A DNA stretch of 64,000 bases from Bicyclus anynana (lineage: Eukaryota; Arthropoda; Insecta; Lepidoptera; Nymphalidae), in assembly GCF_947172395.1 (NCBI RefSeq), contig NC_069093.1:13489561-13553560 (forward strand), written 5' to 3'. Below, piece by piece: positions 12,732 through 26,107 of the stretch. Every line of letters starts with the position of its first letter. The first letter of the stretch is position 1. The translations under genes were made by a program, and so were the position numbers. The notes under the pieces are model-generated. The model saw nothing but the letters and a program-made list of their open reading frames with translations. It did no database searches and was not told the DNA's origin.

Positions 12732-12737
12732 GTGAGT
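12732..12737 (+). other. 5' splice donor of the coding exon (GTGAGT)
   Basis: CTATTAT/GTGAGT closes the open frame after residue 177. Reading through would add only C-E-S-P before a stop at 12743-12745. The donor is strong and explains where the recognisable coding character ends. Confidence 0.75.
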
Positions 12738-15700
12738 CTCCGTGACATGTAGCTTCAGCTTGTATCACTCATTAACTAAGGCATTGTTCAGGGCTCCAGG
12801 CTTTAATTAACCGTCCAATTAACCGTGTCTAAAACGTAACGTATGTGTAAACATTTTTAACCTTTTACAAATCCGGTTCCAAATCTTATAAAGGTGCCTT
12901 TCCACCGAAGCGATAAAGTTAAAAAAATAAATCACCACTAAGCAACAAAACTTTATTTTTCCTCCAAAGCTAAGTACCTACGAGTATGTAGTATTAGTGA
13001 AGTGGAGCAAGTAAGGTGTGGTATTTAATATTTTTAACAAAATTTTACTATCCATTTCATCATCAATCATGACCAATATTTCCATATTCCATAAAAAAGC
13101 GAATATAAAATTCAGTAAATGATGATTGTTAATCGACGTATTGTAAAATATCACTATCACTAAAGTCTCTAGCCTCATAATTTTTTTCTAGAACTATTAG
13201 CTAAGTATATAAAAAGCTTAGCTTTCACCAAAGCTAGTAAGCAATACTGACTAAGTTTACAGACATCAGTAGCTTAGCAACGTTGCACATCTCAAGTGGA
13301 AATACACCCTTATTCTTTTATTTAAAAGGTAGTTAACCGTTAAATGCGATGCCACCGTCCGAGTTAATTATCTCTAGGACGGGTACAAATGACACCAAGA
13401 AGCTCAGTGTTTAAAACCGCGTCGATTAAATGAATTAAATTGTTTCTTTTAAGTGATCTTGTTTACTGCATTTAGAACTGAGAAGTCAATTTAGTTTAGA
13501 TACTTATTAATATTGATTGTAAAACCATAGATGAAAAATACTATATAATAGTATTTACCGATAAAGTGAAGATTGGTATTTCCATTTTAATCCCAAAATC
13601 CTAAGTAATTTTCTAATTCTGACTTTATTTATTTGTGTGTTACACTTTCACACCTTGACCTCTTGGTAATAACGTGAATATTTTTTATTACTCGAAACGA
13701 AAATAATGAAATGAGAAATTAAATCCCGTAATATCTTGGACCGTGCACTGCACATAATAAACCGTATCTGCCTTTCCTTGGTTATGACCCTCAATTACAG
13801 TAGGTTCATTGCCTACAAACATATCTACTTCTACGTCCTACACATAGGGCCTAGCATCATTGACTTTTTCAATCAATAACGATTAACTGATATAATCCTT
13901 AATACCACGCTGATAAAACTCAATTTGCATTGTCATTACATTTGAAAACACTACTACCCACTGATATTTTGACGCCCCCAACTAGGAAATATAATGGTGC
14001 ATTAATATATTGTAATACCTTGTGTATTCGATAAATGTGTGTGGGATGATAACACGTTGTAATTAACATGATTATAGATAAGTGTCTGGTGATATCGTAT
14101 GGTAACATTAAGTGATGGTTTACCTATCATAAATATATCTAATATTTATTCTGATCTCTAACTTAGTAGACTTTTATTACAAGCTTTTATCTAACTAGCA
14201 ATGTTTGTTTGTTTGTTTAAGTTAATTTTACATACACTTTTAATGTTAATGGCAATGCTAATCACAGTTAAGTGGCGTTATTTTAAACGATGAACTATTG
14301 ATAACAATTATAAATATCTTTTTCACTAGATACGAAGTTTAATTTAACATTACGAAACTAAAAAATAAATGCCTTAACTGTTGCAAATCTTTGAAGTAAT
14401 TAAATATTCAAATTAATAATGACACGGGATTAAAATTTAAATAAATATACGTAGCATACCTTAGAGTAACACACGCCAAAAATCATCAAGCGAACCCCTA
14501 ATATACCTGCTTATTTAGATGAATACGTGAGCATATCTACATGGGGCGTGTTTAACCCTGTATTGCGAGTGGTCTCATTTAGGGAATTGCCTTTTTAATT
14601 CCCCGTTATACCAGGCTCGCAGAACAATGGCGGGGTTCAAATGAAAGGCCTGTTCTAGTTCCGTTGATGACAGCTAAAGCGTGCGCCTCACAAAGGCCCA
14701 GTCACTGAACGCGTAGAAAGAAGTGATGCCTCATAGTGTCTCTCGTACACGTACCACGACTGTAGGCGTGTGGGTGCTGCTGGGGGGTTTATTAGCCCCT
14801 TGTTACTTTAATGGAGGATGTGTTTTATAAACCCTCTGTAATGTCTCATCGCTTTGTCGTTGGTACTTAAATAATGTACTCAAAATAGGAGTAAGATTCG
14901 TAATAGTTTCTTGTAAATTAAACCATCAATATTTTCCCAGAAATATTATTTAATCTAATATAGTACGCGAAACTACTAAAAATTTATTTTTTGCAAATAC
15001 AAATAATAACAGCCAAAATTTGGTATTTTTATTGTTTACTGCAAACCGTACAGAACATTATCAAAGTAAATTTTGATAGAGGACAAATTACGCTTTGAAG
15101 GCCTCGTCTAGATCGGAGAAAAAGACAAGATAAGGTTATTATTTATTATTATTATAAAAAACAAATTTTAAAAGTCATAATCTCTACACGTCGTCATTAA
15201 AAAAAATGTACTTTTCAATAGAAATCGCGACTTCGAAGAATTTTTAATGATGATGTTTCTGGCAGGTCTCTGTCAGTCGCTAAAATAGTCCCGAAAATAA
15301 TGTGTCCCGAAAATTAGGAAATTATGACGGAACCCTAAAACGCACAAAGATGTTACAAAACAAACAACAGTGTCACCATTCTTTCAAGTGCTATCGAATT
15401 AAGACTAATTCAATTTCCGACCCACATCGTAACAGCAACTTAACGCTAAGTATTTGGATAGGAAGTGATATATCTAAAACAAAGGGATCCTACATACAAG
15501 GAAATCATATGGTAACTGTTTAAGGAAATTAAAATATGAAAATAAACATGACAAGTCAAAATTGGAAATTTTGATAATTCTCCGACTTAATCATGTCAGT
15601 TTTCATTTATTTAGAAACTACTATCGAACAAACAGATACATATACAGACACGACAAACTTACTATTACTTTTACTACAGAGGTTAATAGGTTATAGATAC

Positions 15701-16550
15701 CTACAAGACCGAAAAGTCACTTAAGACACATAACATTAAAATTGAATATTTCCAATTAAACATCTTCTGAAGATGCTCCTATCTTGGAACGAGTCTAACA
15801 TTGATAGTTTTTCTTTCATAAAATCCTAAGCAGACATCCCGAGTCTGCAGTGTTACATTCCCTTGAAAACACTCTAAGAAGTTGCTCAAACATTAATTAA
15901 CATCTGACCGTTATCATAATCCTAAAGGATTCATAATTTTAGTCCCAAATCTTCTTCAACTGTTATTGGAGAAACGACATCTGTCAACCTTTGTAAGTTT
16001 AGGAGCAATTTTCTTGTGACATTTGTTCACACACATTACACATCCATATTTATTTCCTTTTACGTAGGGAGTCACACACCAGTCAGCGTTGGCTCAACAT
16101 TCATTACGGGCCGGGATGACGGCTGATTCTTTTAGCGGAATTGCTTCTGCTCTCCGCATCCATTAATTTATTGTTTTGATCAAACATGTGTCCCCTCGCC
16201 CTGGTCGTTGTGTCCGATATCTTGAATTAATTTTGCGTTGACCGTTGTAATTAATATATGGGATGAATTTCCTTATATTGCATTTCCAGTTGTGTATTTG
16301 AAATGATTGTAATGTTCCCACTGTTTGTTTTAAAAAATCTCTTGTTACGGTGTCTGTAGTTGCCATCCTTCGAAACCACTCGAGCGATTTTGATATTTTG
16401 TATAGTTGGTATATTTGAGAATTTATGAAGAGTCACCCCTCATCTACCCCTAGAATTTTTAATCATGATTTTATTATTTTTGTACAAAAGATATTTATAT
16501 GGCAGAACAACGTTTACCAGGTCAGTTACCAGCTTGTAATATATGCATAT
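12738..16550. other. Start of the long intron, no gene
   Basis: Mostly AT-rich. A more GC-balanced unique block at about 14510-14850 contains a GGAATT/AATTCC inverted pair and could be a conserved non-coding element; comparison with a related species would show it. Confidence 0.4.
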
Positions 16551-16675
16551 TCTCTGTGTGTGTGAAGTCTGCTACTTCGCATTGGGCCAGCGTGGTGAAC
16601 TATTGGCCTGACCCCTCTCATTCTAAGAGGAGACTCGAGCTCAGCAGTGAACCGAATATGGGTTGATAATGATGA
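16551..16675 (+). mobile_element. SINE-2 fragment (3' part, GAT-type tail)
   Basis: It carries GTGTGTGAAGTCTGC, CATTGGGCCAGCGTGGTG, ACTATTGGCCTGACCCCTCT and GAGACTCGAGCTCAGCAGTG, ending GGGTTGATAATGATGAAT. The tRNA-like half is missing. Confidence 0.85.
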
Positions 16676-16709
16676 ATATATGTATGCACAGAAGTGTCTT
16701 TATCTTAGA

Positions 16710-16914
16710 CTAACTGACGCCGCGCGGTTTCACCCGCGTGATTCCCGTTTCCGTAGGAATATGGGGATAATATATATCCTATAGCCTTCCACGATAAATG
16801 GGCTATCTAAAGCTTAAAGAATTTTTCAAATCGGAGCAGTAGTTCCTGAGATTAGCGCGTTCAATCAAACAAACAAACAAACAAACTCTTCAGCTTTATA
16901 ATATTAGTATAGAT
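16710..16914 (+). mobile_element. TAGAT-end repeat (subtype b)
   Basis: It runs from CTAACTGACGCCGCGCGGTT through GATAAATGGGCTATCTAA and GTAGTTCCTGAGATTAGCGC, an (AAAC)n microsatellite at 16866-16886, to TTTATAATATTAGTATAGAT. It is close to the copies at 18006 and 32486. Confidence 0.85.
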
Positions 16915-17034
16915 AGTTGCGTAAATAAGTTGCTATATTAAAAGAAGGGTTCCTCTACATTCTTCGTAAGCTTACGTGATTTTAGACAGACGTAAAATTT
17001 TATCTATTTGTCTAACAACTTGCACGGTAACCTC

Positions 17035-17110
17035 GCAGTGACCGCCGCGGGGACCACGTGACCTCGGCGAGATTGTCCGCGTATACGTGCCGCGGACGAA
17101 ACGACCCAGT
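17035..17110. promoter_or_regulatory. GC-rich unique island with E-box and short hairpin (candidate regulatory DNA)
   Basis: This short CpG-rich stretch in AT-rich surroundings has a palindromic E-box CACGTG (17055-17060). A perfect GTCCGCG (17075-17081) / CGCGGAC (17091-17097) inverted repeat follows. No coding frame is present. A regulatory role is inference. Confidence 0.35.
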
Positions 17111-18005
17111 GCGACAAAAATAGCACACGTCTCAAAGTGTAGTAGAAAGGGTTAAGTGAAATTGTCCCTTCCTAACTAGCGTTATACTTGTAGCACCTAA
17201 GACATACATCATTCAATTATAATCGAGTGCAGACAGTAAATAAAAGTTGTTTTTCATTAGAAAAAAAAAATAACTTGACCTGGAAATTAATTTTAATAAA
17301 TACCCCAGCCAAACTCATTTTTGAACTTGGAATAAATATAGTACATATCTTATTTGTTTTCAGTTACTATGGATTATATTATTCACCTATGTATAAACTT
17401 TCTAAAATAAAGTAAATCCTAACAATACAATAAAGAAATTCACACAAATTATTCCCATTTTAACTTAGAGTAGGTGTTATGGCAGACCTAGGTAATCATG
17501 AAGTAGGTGACAATTTCTCAAGCGGTCCGTAAAATTTGGTTGACTGCAATGTGCGATGAATTATTTATGAAATGTTGCGAAACCGCTATTTATATAAGAA
17601 TGCCTTTTGTGGCGTATTTAATGATGTACAAAATTATCTTTGAGGAGAGACTGTCATTTCGCATTTTCTTTGAAAACCCGACGACGCCACACCACATAAG
17701 TTGATTATGCAACTTTCTAGTTGGCACGTTTCAATCATATTATATCTGCACTCGTAAACTTCTGCGGCTCCTTTGCTAAGTTTGTATGCTATATAATCTA
17801 TTCAAAGAAATAGACACTCAAGTATAAGACAAATATACTTAAGTTTTACCTAAAGAACATTTATTAATACTAGAAAAAAACTTATAAAATACTATTGCCA
17901 GCGGATTTTTCTGGATATTCTATATTCTTTTTATACCCTTGTTATAAAGCGTGAAAGTGTTAGAAAATTATTAATTACTAAACTAACTTTCGCATTGATT
18001 GTGTT

Positions 18006-18205
18006 ACTAGCTGACACCGCGCGGTTTCACTCGCGTCGTTCCCGTTCCCGTAGACATACAGGGATAATATTTATAACCTATAGCCTTTCTCGATAAATGG
18101 GCTATCTAACACTGAAAGAATTTTTCAAATCGGACCAGTAGTTCCTGAGATTAGCGCGTTCAATCAAACAAACAAACTCTTCAGCTTTCTACTATTAGTA
18201 TAGAT
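18006..18205 (+). mobile_element. TAGAT-end repeat (subtype b)
   Basis: It runs from ACTAGCTGACACCGCGCGG to ACTATTAGTATAGAT and is nearly collinear with 16710-16914, with a shorter CAAA tract. Bases 18206-18898 downstream show nothing recognised. Confidence 0.85.
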
Positions 18206-18898
18206 ATTTCTAGGGAGCAAGGAATTACACTATATTCAATCACATTGAGATGTGATGGTGTTCTTTGAATACACTGCACCATGTAAAATCGAAATTTAGC
18301 ATAATCAAATAAGTGAACGAAAAATAAACTTAGTAGTCTTCACAAAGTACTACACGTAACTAGCTACTCTATATAGTTTTTCGATTCGTATTTCATTTCC
18401 AACACGACGACATTATTAAGTCCGCCCGAACGGAGCGAACGCCTAGAGTGGTCCTGTTAGGTTTCACTCGCTACAAATAGGCTCATAATACTCTATATAA
18501 GCACTACACTCCATCTCGTCTCGAAATAGGGTTAGAACTCGATGTGGCTATTACGACCCGTACGTTTTGAAATTGTATAGCGAATATGCCCGGCTACGTT
18601 AGGGTTGGATTGATTCTTTATTATATTGCATACTTTCTAATTTCTTATTTATTTCTTTTCTTTGTAGTCAATAGCTTCTCTAGCATGGACCGATATATTT
18701 TCTTTTATTTGTGTTCGTATTATTTTGAAGTCTGTTTGCATTATTATAATTTACTGTTTTGTGTAATTCACTGTGAATATATTTAGATTTCAAGAGAAGT
18801 TTTTTGCCATTTATAGTTTTCCCAAAAACTAGCTCGTTAGTCAAATGGTTAGAAGATATAAAGGATCATTATGTCATTCAAGACATGGATCAAACGAG

Positions 18899-19177
18899 GT
18901 GCGGTGGATTTACAAGACGGAGGTCCATGGTTCAATGCCTGAGCTGATTGAGATTTTCTTAATTGGCCCAGGTCTGGGTGGTAGGAGGCTACGGCTGTTA
19001 CCACCCTACCGGCAAAGACGTACCGCCAAGCATTCCGGTACGATGTCGTTTAGAAACTGAAAGGGGTGTGGATTTTCATCCTACTCATAACAAGTTACCC
19101 CGCATTCATCTTAGATTGCATCATCACATCAGGTGAGATTGTAGTCAAGGGCTAACTTATAAAGAACCAAAAAAAAA
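18899..19177 (+). mobile_element. SINE-1 copy, partial tRNA-like head
   Basis: The TTTACAAGACGGAGGTCC of the head is present, but the B-box is altered (TGGTTCAATGC). The body carries small deletions, including loss of the CGATTTAGCG block, and the tail is poly-A. Confidence 0.85.
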
Positions 19178-19551
19178 TGTTTTTGGGTTTTTTATTTCAA
19201 CATTAGAGAGAGTTGTCTGTATGTCCATGTTTCTCGTAGAGCCTGGAAAGCCATTCGTCCTACGTCTTCAACCACTTTCGTGTTATCAAACTATGGAAGT
19301 AAGGTCATGAACTCTTAAGTCATGCATTTTGAGTGCACCTGTGTTTGCACACACACACTTAAATATCTTCTGTGTGTGTGTGCCCTAAAAAGTTTGGTTA
19401 TAATAAAATTAAAAAACGTTGTTCTCTTGTTAAGCGTTAGAGAATTCCATTGTTAAAGTTTTTGAACTATTTTATATGAACTTATATTACACAAAAATTA
19501 CTGAATGTGTCATAATTAGACTTGAAAAATCTCGGTTAAAAACACATTCAC

Positions 19552-19580
19552 AACACACACACACACACAAACACACACAA
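19552..19580. repeat. (AC)n microsatellite
   Basis: An interrupted CA/AC run. A shorter GTGTGTG run lies at 19371-19381. Otherwise 19178-20896 holds AT-rich DNA with no gene. Confidence 0.9.
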
Positions 19581-20898
19581 AAACATTATCAATTTACGTA
19601 ACTAAGAATATTTTTTGCAATCATTTACTATAATAAATAAATAAATAACGATTTTTAATATTCTTTTACCAATAATAGAAAGAAACCTTATTTATGAATG
19701 TCATAAGCTATATTTTATCCCCGTATTCACGGAAATTAGTAATAAATAATAATAAATCTCTATTGTTATTCATTACTAAGCCACAACCTCAATTTTGATG
19801 TAGAAGTTTCATACCTTTCTATTATGTCGCATACATTTTCAAAGTTAAATTATTTAATATTAATCCGGATTAATATCACCAGTCCGTATAAAGGCACAGA
19901 GCACTGACAAAAGCTAATCCCGTGAAGCCTGCAACTAAATTAATTCAACACAATAACAATTAAGGTGACACAATAGACCCCGTCCCATCTTCGCGACCCT
20001 TTCAAGGATCCTGCAGCCCTTCATTCTGTATTAAACCCGATATGATTACAGTCTACAGATTATAATCATACCGGAGTCGTCAAAAATTTTGCTATTTCCT
20101 TTCAAAAAAGGAAGGAAATTTTATACATTCTAACGTAATCATTAGTATGCTTAAGTTGTATGGTCCTGTAAAGTTTTCCTAAGTTTTTATTTCAATTGCT
20201 CTTGTTAAAATCCTCGTCCTTACTGTATGATAAGCAAATCACTGGCTCATTCCTACACTGGTATGGCAAGCAGACCGCACACGACCACCCCGGTCAAGCG
20301 CCGGTGACAGACTGTCCCATTACCCCCACTATCAATGTACATGAGATAGTGTTGTAGTATTGTAGGTATCTATTTAGTATACACAAACACTACAGCTCTG
20401 ATATTATTTAAATATTGATGTTTGGATTTAACTTTACAACATTTAAGTTAAACCCAAACGTCCGTATCATCCAACAACGTACCGATCATCTTCTGTAACA
20501 AGATCCCAAGACAGACCTGCAAATGTATAAATTGTCGACAATGCCTTAATTACTATGTTTCTCCTTTTTTTTATTTATCTTAAGTTCAAGAGCTTGAGCT
20601 TATTTGTCTTGGCATTTCGATTGCTACATGAATTTATTTTAAAATTTGTTTTTTTCCGTACTCATTATTATTTTATAGTTCCATAACACTTATGAGTGTG
20701 TCTTTTTCTAGAAACTTAGATATTACTTTTATAATAATTATTTTTTTGTATCATGACATAGGTATATCGTATCTTCTTCCTCTAGCTACAATAGAGAAGC
20801 CATGGACACGTTTAAGTGTTTTTTTTTTATAAAACAGTAAATATTTTAGAAAAATAAACGCTGGCGTTTACTAAGAACACAATCAGTGTGCCTAGCTC

Positions 20899-21068
20899 CC
20901 ACTAGGGATTTTCAATATTTTCATACTGTTACTATCACGTTGAGGTTTACGCAAATTTATAAGGAATTGAAACAGTTGTGCAGTAGTGCCACTAGATGGC
21001 GCTGTTGCAATTCCTTAGAAATTCGCGTTTACGTTACGTGACAGTAACAGTATCAAACTGCCACTAGG
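20899..21068. mobile_element. Non-autonomous inverted-repeat element (MITE) carrying a CTCF-like motif
   Basis: Imperfect arms of about 55 bp (20921-20975 and 21003-21055) share CATACTGTTACT.TCACGT and AAGGAATTG.AACAG in opposite orientation. The element is flanked by an 8-bp direct repeat CCACTAGG (20899-20906, 21061-21068), the size expected for a hAT-type target duplication. A ten-base offset before the left arm leaves the exact end uncertain. The centre holds CCACTAGATGGCGCT (20989-21003). There is no coding capacity. Confidence 0.7.
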
Positions 21069-22748
21069 CCCTCTGGACTAACGAGGCGAAATATGAGTAA
21101 GTGAAGATACAATAAGGCAGAACGACGTTTGAAGTTCGGTAATATACCTAGTTTTACCTGTTATTGCTCTTAATATCGATATAATGATGTTAATTTTAAA
21201 ATATACTTTATCGTATACGGAGTACCTTTATTATATTGTCATCTATTTTATAGCGTAATACAGCCAATTACCAGGCGACTCGGAAAAGCTCAATTACGCG
21301 TAATTTCCTTGAGTGTGTCATCCAAGCTTTCGAATTTATCTGGACAAGCCATACACTGAATCTAAACAACCATTCAGTTACACAAAACTTGCGAAAACAA
21401 ATTTAAAACTTACTTTCAATAAGGAATAGCAGGCTTTAAGTGAGAAATGGTAAAGGAGATGATGAGGCTTTTTAAAAAAAGATAAAGAACTTAAACCAAG
21501 AGCTTACTTGCTTATTAGCTATAGCAGATTGTATGGTAAAGAAAAACGAATAAATAAAATTAAACTATAAAGTTAGTGAACTATAGTTAAAAAATCTTTT
21601 AAGAAAAAGGTCAAAGACAAGCCAAAAGTTAACTATCATTTCGATTTTTTCATATATAAGATCTTATACTTAATGTCCCAAATCTTATGGATAAATTAAT
21701 AGACATCTTAGTTAAAGCAAATGTAATATCAACAAACCATAAGCTTGTTAGCGTAATACAGGTAGATTTAGTTATTTATATATTAGTATAATACACGGAT
21801 TTAACCGGTGAAGCGGAATGTGGTAGTTTACAAGGATTTTACATACTCGTCTCACTAATTTGCGGTAGCAGACGTCTACATAGCTCTGTAATTGTGTTTT
21901 AACAACTCATAAGTAAATACATATTTGCATTTGGATTCTTCGTAAGCTATTCTAAGAAGGTTAAGATTGCCTATTAGGTTTTTTGCAACAATTATAGTTA
22001 GTTGTGTAGATTGATTTTGTATTTGTTATTTTTTCAATATAATTGACAACCAGTACATGTCGTTACTTGATGAGGGTTGTCGTATATGGTTTTTTATCGT
22101 TTATTCGTATTTTGTATAACCATTTAAATATAAAAATGTATTTTTTATTATAATATATTAACTTCACCGTTATATTTAGGAGTTATAATACGTAATAGGC
22201 CGTATTCGGCACATAATATTGACTTAATCATAGACATATTGCGGTTTTTATATCCAACAACATAATAAACGTTATTAGGTACTAATATACATGTTTTGTA
22301 CTTTTTTACCAATGTTGTAATAAAGTTTGTATCTTTGTTTAACCGCGCTAATCTCTGTAACTACCAGTCAGATTATACAAATCTGAACAAATCAAATAAT
22401 TTTTATATGATAGCCTTACTCATGTGGAGTGACATATGCCTACTTTAAATGTATAGGTTATTATGGGTATATTTTGTTCGCGCTAACAAAGTCCAACTTT
22501 GAATTAGGAGAAAATTAAATTTGGAAAAAGTAATTTTTTTTTACATATTTATTTTGTTTAAAACAAATTAAATATTAGTACTATTATAGTAGACAATAAT
22601 AGATTTTTAAATAAAGTTGATGTTGTACAAAAGCTTCTAATGAAGACAATGTTGAACATTTTTGGTGAAAGTATAATGTTATGTACTTCTTTGGCATCAG
22701 TGGATAAAAATTCATTAGAAACATGAATTATTCATCTCATAGATGGAT
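21069..22748. other. AT-rich intron DNA, nothing recognised
   Basis: No gene, repeat or inverted structure of note was seen. Confidence 0.4.
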
Positions 22749-23036
22749 CATTATCATCATTATTCTCGGCCCATATTCGGCTCACTGCTGAGCTCGAGTC
22801 TCCTCTCGGAATGAGAGGGCCAATAGTCCACTACGCTAGTCCAATTGGCAGACTTCACACATGCAGACAATTAAGAAAATTCTCTGGTTTGGAGGTTTCC
22901 TTACGATGTTTTACCTTCACCGTTTCAAATGCACAAAACTGAAAAGTTGTAAGTGCATGCCCCGGACCGGAATCGAACCTACACCTTCCGGAATTGGAGG
23001 CATAGATCATATCCACTGGGCTTTCATGGCTCTGAT
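22749..23036 (-). mobile_element. SINE-2, near full length, tRNA-like head
   Basis: On the minus strand the A-box AGCCCAGTGG is at 23013-23022 and the B-box GGTTCGATTCC at 22969-22979. The conserved body follows and the element ends in ATAATGATGATAATGAT-like sequence. The acceptor stem does not pair as in a real tRNA, so this is a tRNA-derived SINE. Confidence 0.9.
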
Positions 23037-24016
23037 AGCATAGATGGATAGCTATCGTAAAATTTATAACAGACATTGTGTTTCAGAACGCTATTACGCC
23101 CCGAAAACATTATTCTGGTAGTATTTAATATAGTCCCGTTATTGTCTGCATAAAATACGGAATTTATGGGCATATTACAACCATGGTTAATTTGACGTAA
23201 CCGATCTTTCGGTGTCTCGTAACTCAAAATGAGAAAACGGTGCATATTATTTATAGCGAGCTTAGTGCATTAAATATATAAATTCAGTATTATGATCGAT
23301 TCCCTTTAAATATCACCCAATGATTATTATGAAACACTTACTATGTTTTATAGCAAAATCAATATACAAAGTTAAGATTACTTAAAATTTCATGAAATTA
23401 TTATTTTCGTTTAACTACTTAAAAAAACAATGTAAGAATTCTTTAGGTTTCTTATCCATTTTCATTTTTGATTAGTAGTAATTAGGTTTATTACAAAATA
23501 AGATGATGTTAAAAATATTTCAAATCTTTTCAGCTTCATGTTTTGTTAGTGCCTGTCTAATCGAATTATTATGTTGAAGACAGTAAGAAACTTTTTAATA
23601 AAAATCTCTCTAAATTCTCGTTCCCATTTTCGTTTAATCACATGAAAAATTGCCGCAAAGCAAAATATAATAAAAACAGAAAACCAAATTAAACACAACA
23701 ATAATTATGTCGCTTAAAATTCTCATCTCATTCGTCACCAGACAAAACAACTGGACGCAAATCCCAGAAAGTTGAAAACATTTTAATAAATGCCGAATAG
23801 CTTTTGTCATTCCAAAAAAAACTCTCCCATTGTGGTTTAGACATCGGGTACAAAGCATAAACATTTATAAAAAGTTAAGCATTTTTCTCAATCCCTTTTA
23901 AGGGAGATGGATGTACCGGGAGATTTGTATGAAGTATTCCTCTTAATATTGTTTTGTACTGGATGTACTTACGTAAGCTTAATTGCTAATGTGATTGGTT
24001 CTCTGTGTTTATTTAC
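23037..24016. other. AT-rich DNA, nothing recognised
   Basis: Open frames at 23024-23245 and 23634-23864 (both -) are AT-biased and lack domain or context support. Confidence 0.4.
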
Positions 24017-24318
24017 TAAGAGCCAGTGAATATGACCTTTGCCTCCGATTCCGGAGGGTGTGGGTTTAAATCCGGTCCTCCTCCTCCAACCTCCAAATTT
24101 TTAGTTATGTGCATTTAAGAAATTAAGTATCACGTGTCTCAAACAGTGAAGGAAAAACATCGTGAGGAAACCTGCATACCAGAGAATTTTCTTGATTATC
24201 TGCGTGTGTGAAGTCTGCCAATCTGCATTGGGACTATTGGACTATTGGCCTAACTCCTCTCATTCTGAGAGGAGACGAGCTCAGCAGTTAGCCGAATATG
24301 GATTGATAATGATTATTA
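24017..24318 (+). mobile_element. SINE-2, full length but decayed
   Basis: The head has AGAGCCAGTGAATATGACC, and the B-box is mutated to GGTTTAAATCC. The body carries CATCGTGAGGAAACCTGCAT and GAGGAGACGAGCTCAGCAG, with a GAT-type tail. Confidence 0.85.
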
Positions 24319-25721
24319 TGTTTATTTAATAACGTCACTCACGTTATCGTCGTGTAACTATAACATTGAAATTACCAAGTAGTATATTAGGTATGCATTC
24401 TATGTGGGTAGTTACTGAACTAAAAAAATAACATAAATTACGCCTTAAGTATGAAATAGAAAGATAATAAATGTATAATTGCTCAGATCGTATATCTAAA
24501 ATCAGACATTTGAAATTAATGCTCTGTAAGTAACTTTGTACATAAGTCCCTTTTATGTTTGAGCATCATGGCACCTACTAGTATAAAGGATCGCATAAGG
24601 TTCAATGAAGAAGTTCAAAAATTGTACAACTAAAATCCGTTCAGATTTCTTAATCAAACAGCTGAAATGAAACACCGCAAAGTTATCTCCATCTTATTCA
24701 TATACCAACTAAATTGAACAATATCTCAATAGCGATCAACCGCTCACAACCACGTCAGTTTGTCCTCAACCTAGGATTCAAGATAAAAATGGCACAAAAA
24801 ACGTTCCCCTAAATTCCCGAGGCATGTCAGGTCGAATTCTGTTGGCAATTATTTAAAGGTACCATGTGCCCTTTGCAGAACTTTCAATACTATTGTTGGG
24901 CTCTACGTCCTGTCCCTTTGTGTCTACCCTTCGGTCTGCAAATGTGCTTTCGAAAAACGATTTGGGAGTTTGCGCGAAATTGGAATTTGTTATCGCACGT
25001 TAGAGCTGATTTTGCTGTCACCTCCACGACAACCATTTTCGGCGAAGATTGCTTGATTTGAAATAACTTTTGCTTCAACAACTTGACGATAAATTGCAAA
25101 ATCTGTACAGCATTGAAGATTTATAAATTTCCCTACACTATTCTTAAATTTATATTTGAAGCTCCTAAAATATAAGCGAATTCCTAAATTACTCAAAGTT
25201 CATTTATTTATATTTTTTTCACTTGTGTATTTCAAATTTTGTAGGATTATAAAACCTAGTCGACCAAACCAATCCAATCGACAAACCATAAAGGTCTGCA
25301 AAAATACCTACCTACTGCACGTGTTAAAACTAAAAAAACAATTTTTCCCCACTAAAAATATGGCACTGGACTTTCAACATAAAAATATATATTTTTAAAT
25401 CCCCGCACCTCTCGAATTTCTCTGTGATGCTGAATGATTTAGCAATATAACTCTTAACTGTATGGACTTAGAGTTGTTTATCGTGTTACCAGCTTATAAC
25501 CCCTCTGAACAGGGTATTAGCCGAAGTTTAGCGACACACGTGCGCGATGACAATGGATCAAGGATTGAGTCCGCTATAGAAAATTTGATCTATTGATGCC
25601 CTTGTAATGATCCTGAAGCTCTGCATTCCTCGCCAGCTGATGCCTTTCACTGTCGCCTTTCTGCTATTATTATCAGCAATGCCCTGTGTTTGATTGAATT
25701 TATTGGATAATTACATGATTA
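24319..25721. other. Intron DNA, nothing recognised
   Basis: Overlapping short open frames at 24864-25398 on both strands have no domain signature. They are mutual shadows in a slightly GC-richer patch. Confidence 0.35.
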
Positions 25722-25894
25722 ACTAACTACCTGCATAGTTTCACGTGAGAATACGGAAATAAAATATATCCTATGACACTAACAAATAACGTGGTTATCT
25801 AGTGGTAAAAGAATTGTTAAAGTCTGTTTAGTAGATCCAGAGATTACCCCCTACAACACCACAAACTTTACCTCTTTATAATATTAGTATAGAT
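25722..25894 (+). mobile_element. TAGAT-end repeat (subtype a)
   Basis: It runs from ACTAACTACCTGCATAG to TTTATAATATTAGTATAGAT and shares TTTAGTAGATCCAGAGATTA with 7938-8126. Confidence 0.8.
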
Positions 25895-26027
25895 GTCCCG
25901 AGATCACAAATTCCAGGATCTCAGCATAGAACTATTCTCTCTATGACATGATGGAAACGGCACCTGTAGGGTGGTGTTAGGTAGATAAGATATTCATCTC
26001 ACTAATTCAAAAATTAATCAATATCAT

Positions 26028-26107
26028 CATCATCATGTCAACCGATGGACGTCCACTCAGGACATTTGTAGGGACTTCCAAACATCACGATACTGAGCCA
26101 TCAACAA
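26028..26107 (-). mobile_element. RTE-like retrotransposon 3' end with (GAT)n tail
   Basis: The minus strand reads GATGTTTGGAAGTCCCTAC, then GTGGACGTCCATCGGTTGA and a (GAT)n tail. It is the same 3' end as at 33432-33671, truncated after about 80 bp. Confidence 0.75.

Noticed and set aside
12358..12768. 136-codon minus-strand frame opposite the coding exon
   Set aside because: Antisense shadow of the GC-richer coding exon; the + strand has start context, an upstream stop and a donor.
19371..19580. GT and AC runs flanking 19.4-19.6 kb as an inverted-repeat element
   Set aside because: Only the simple repeats are complementary; the sequence beside them does not pair.
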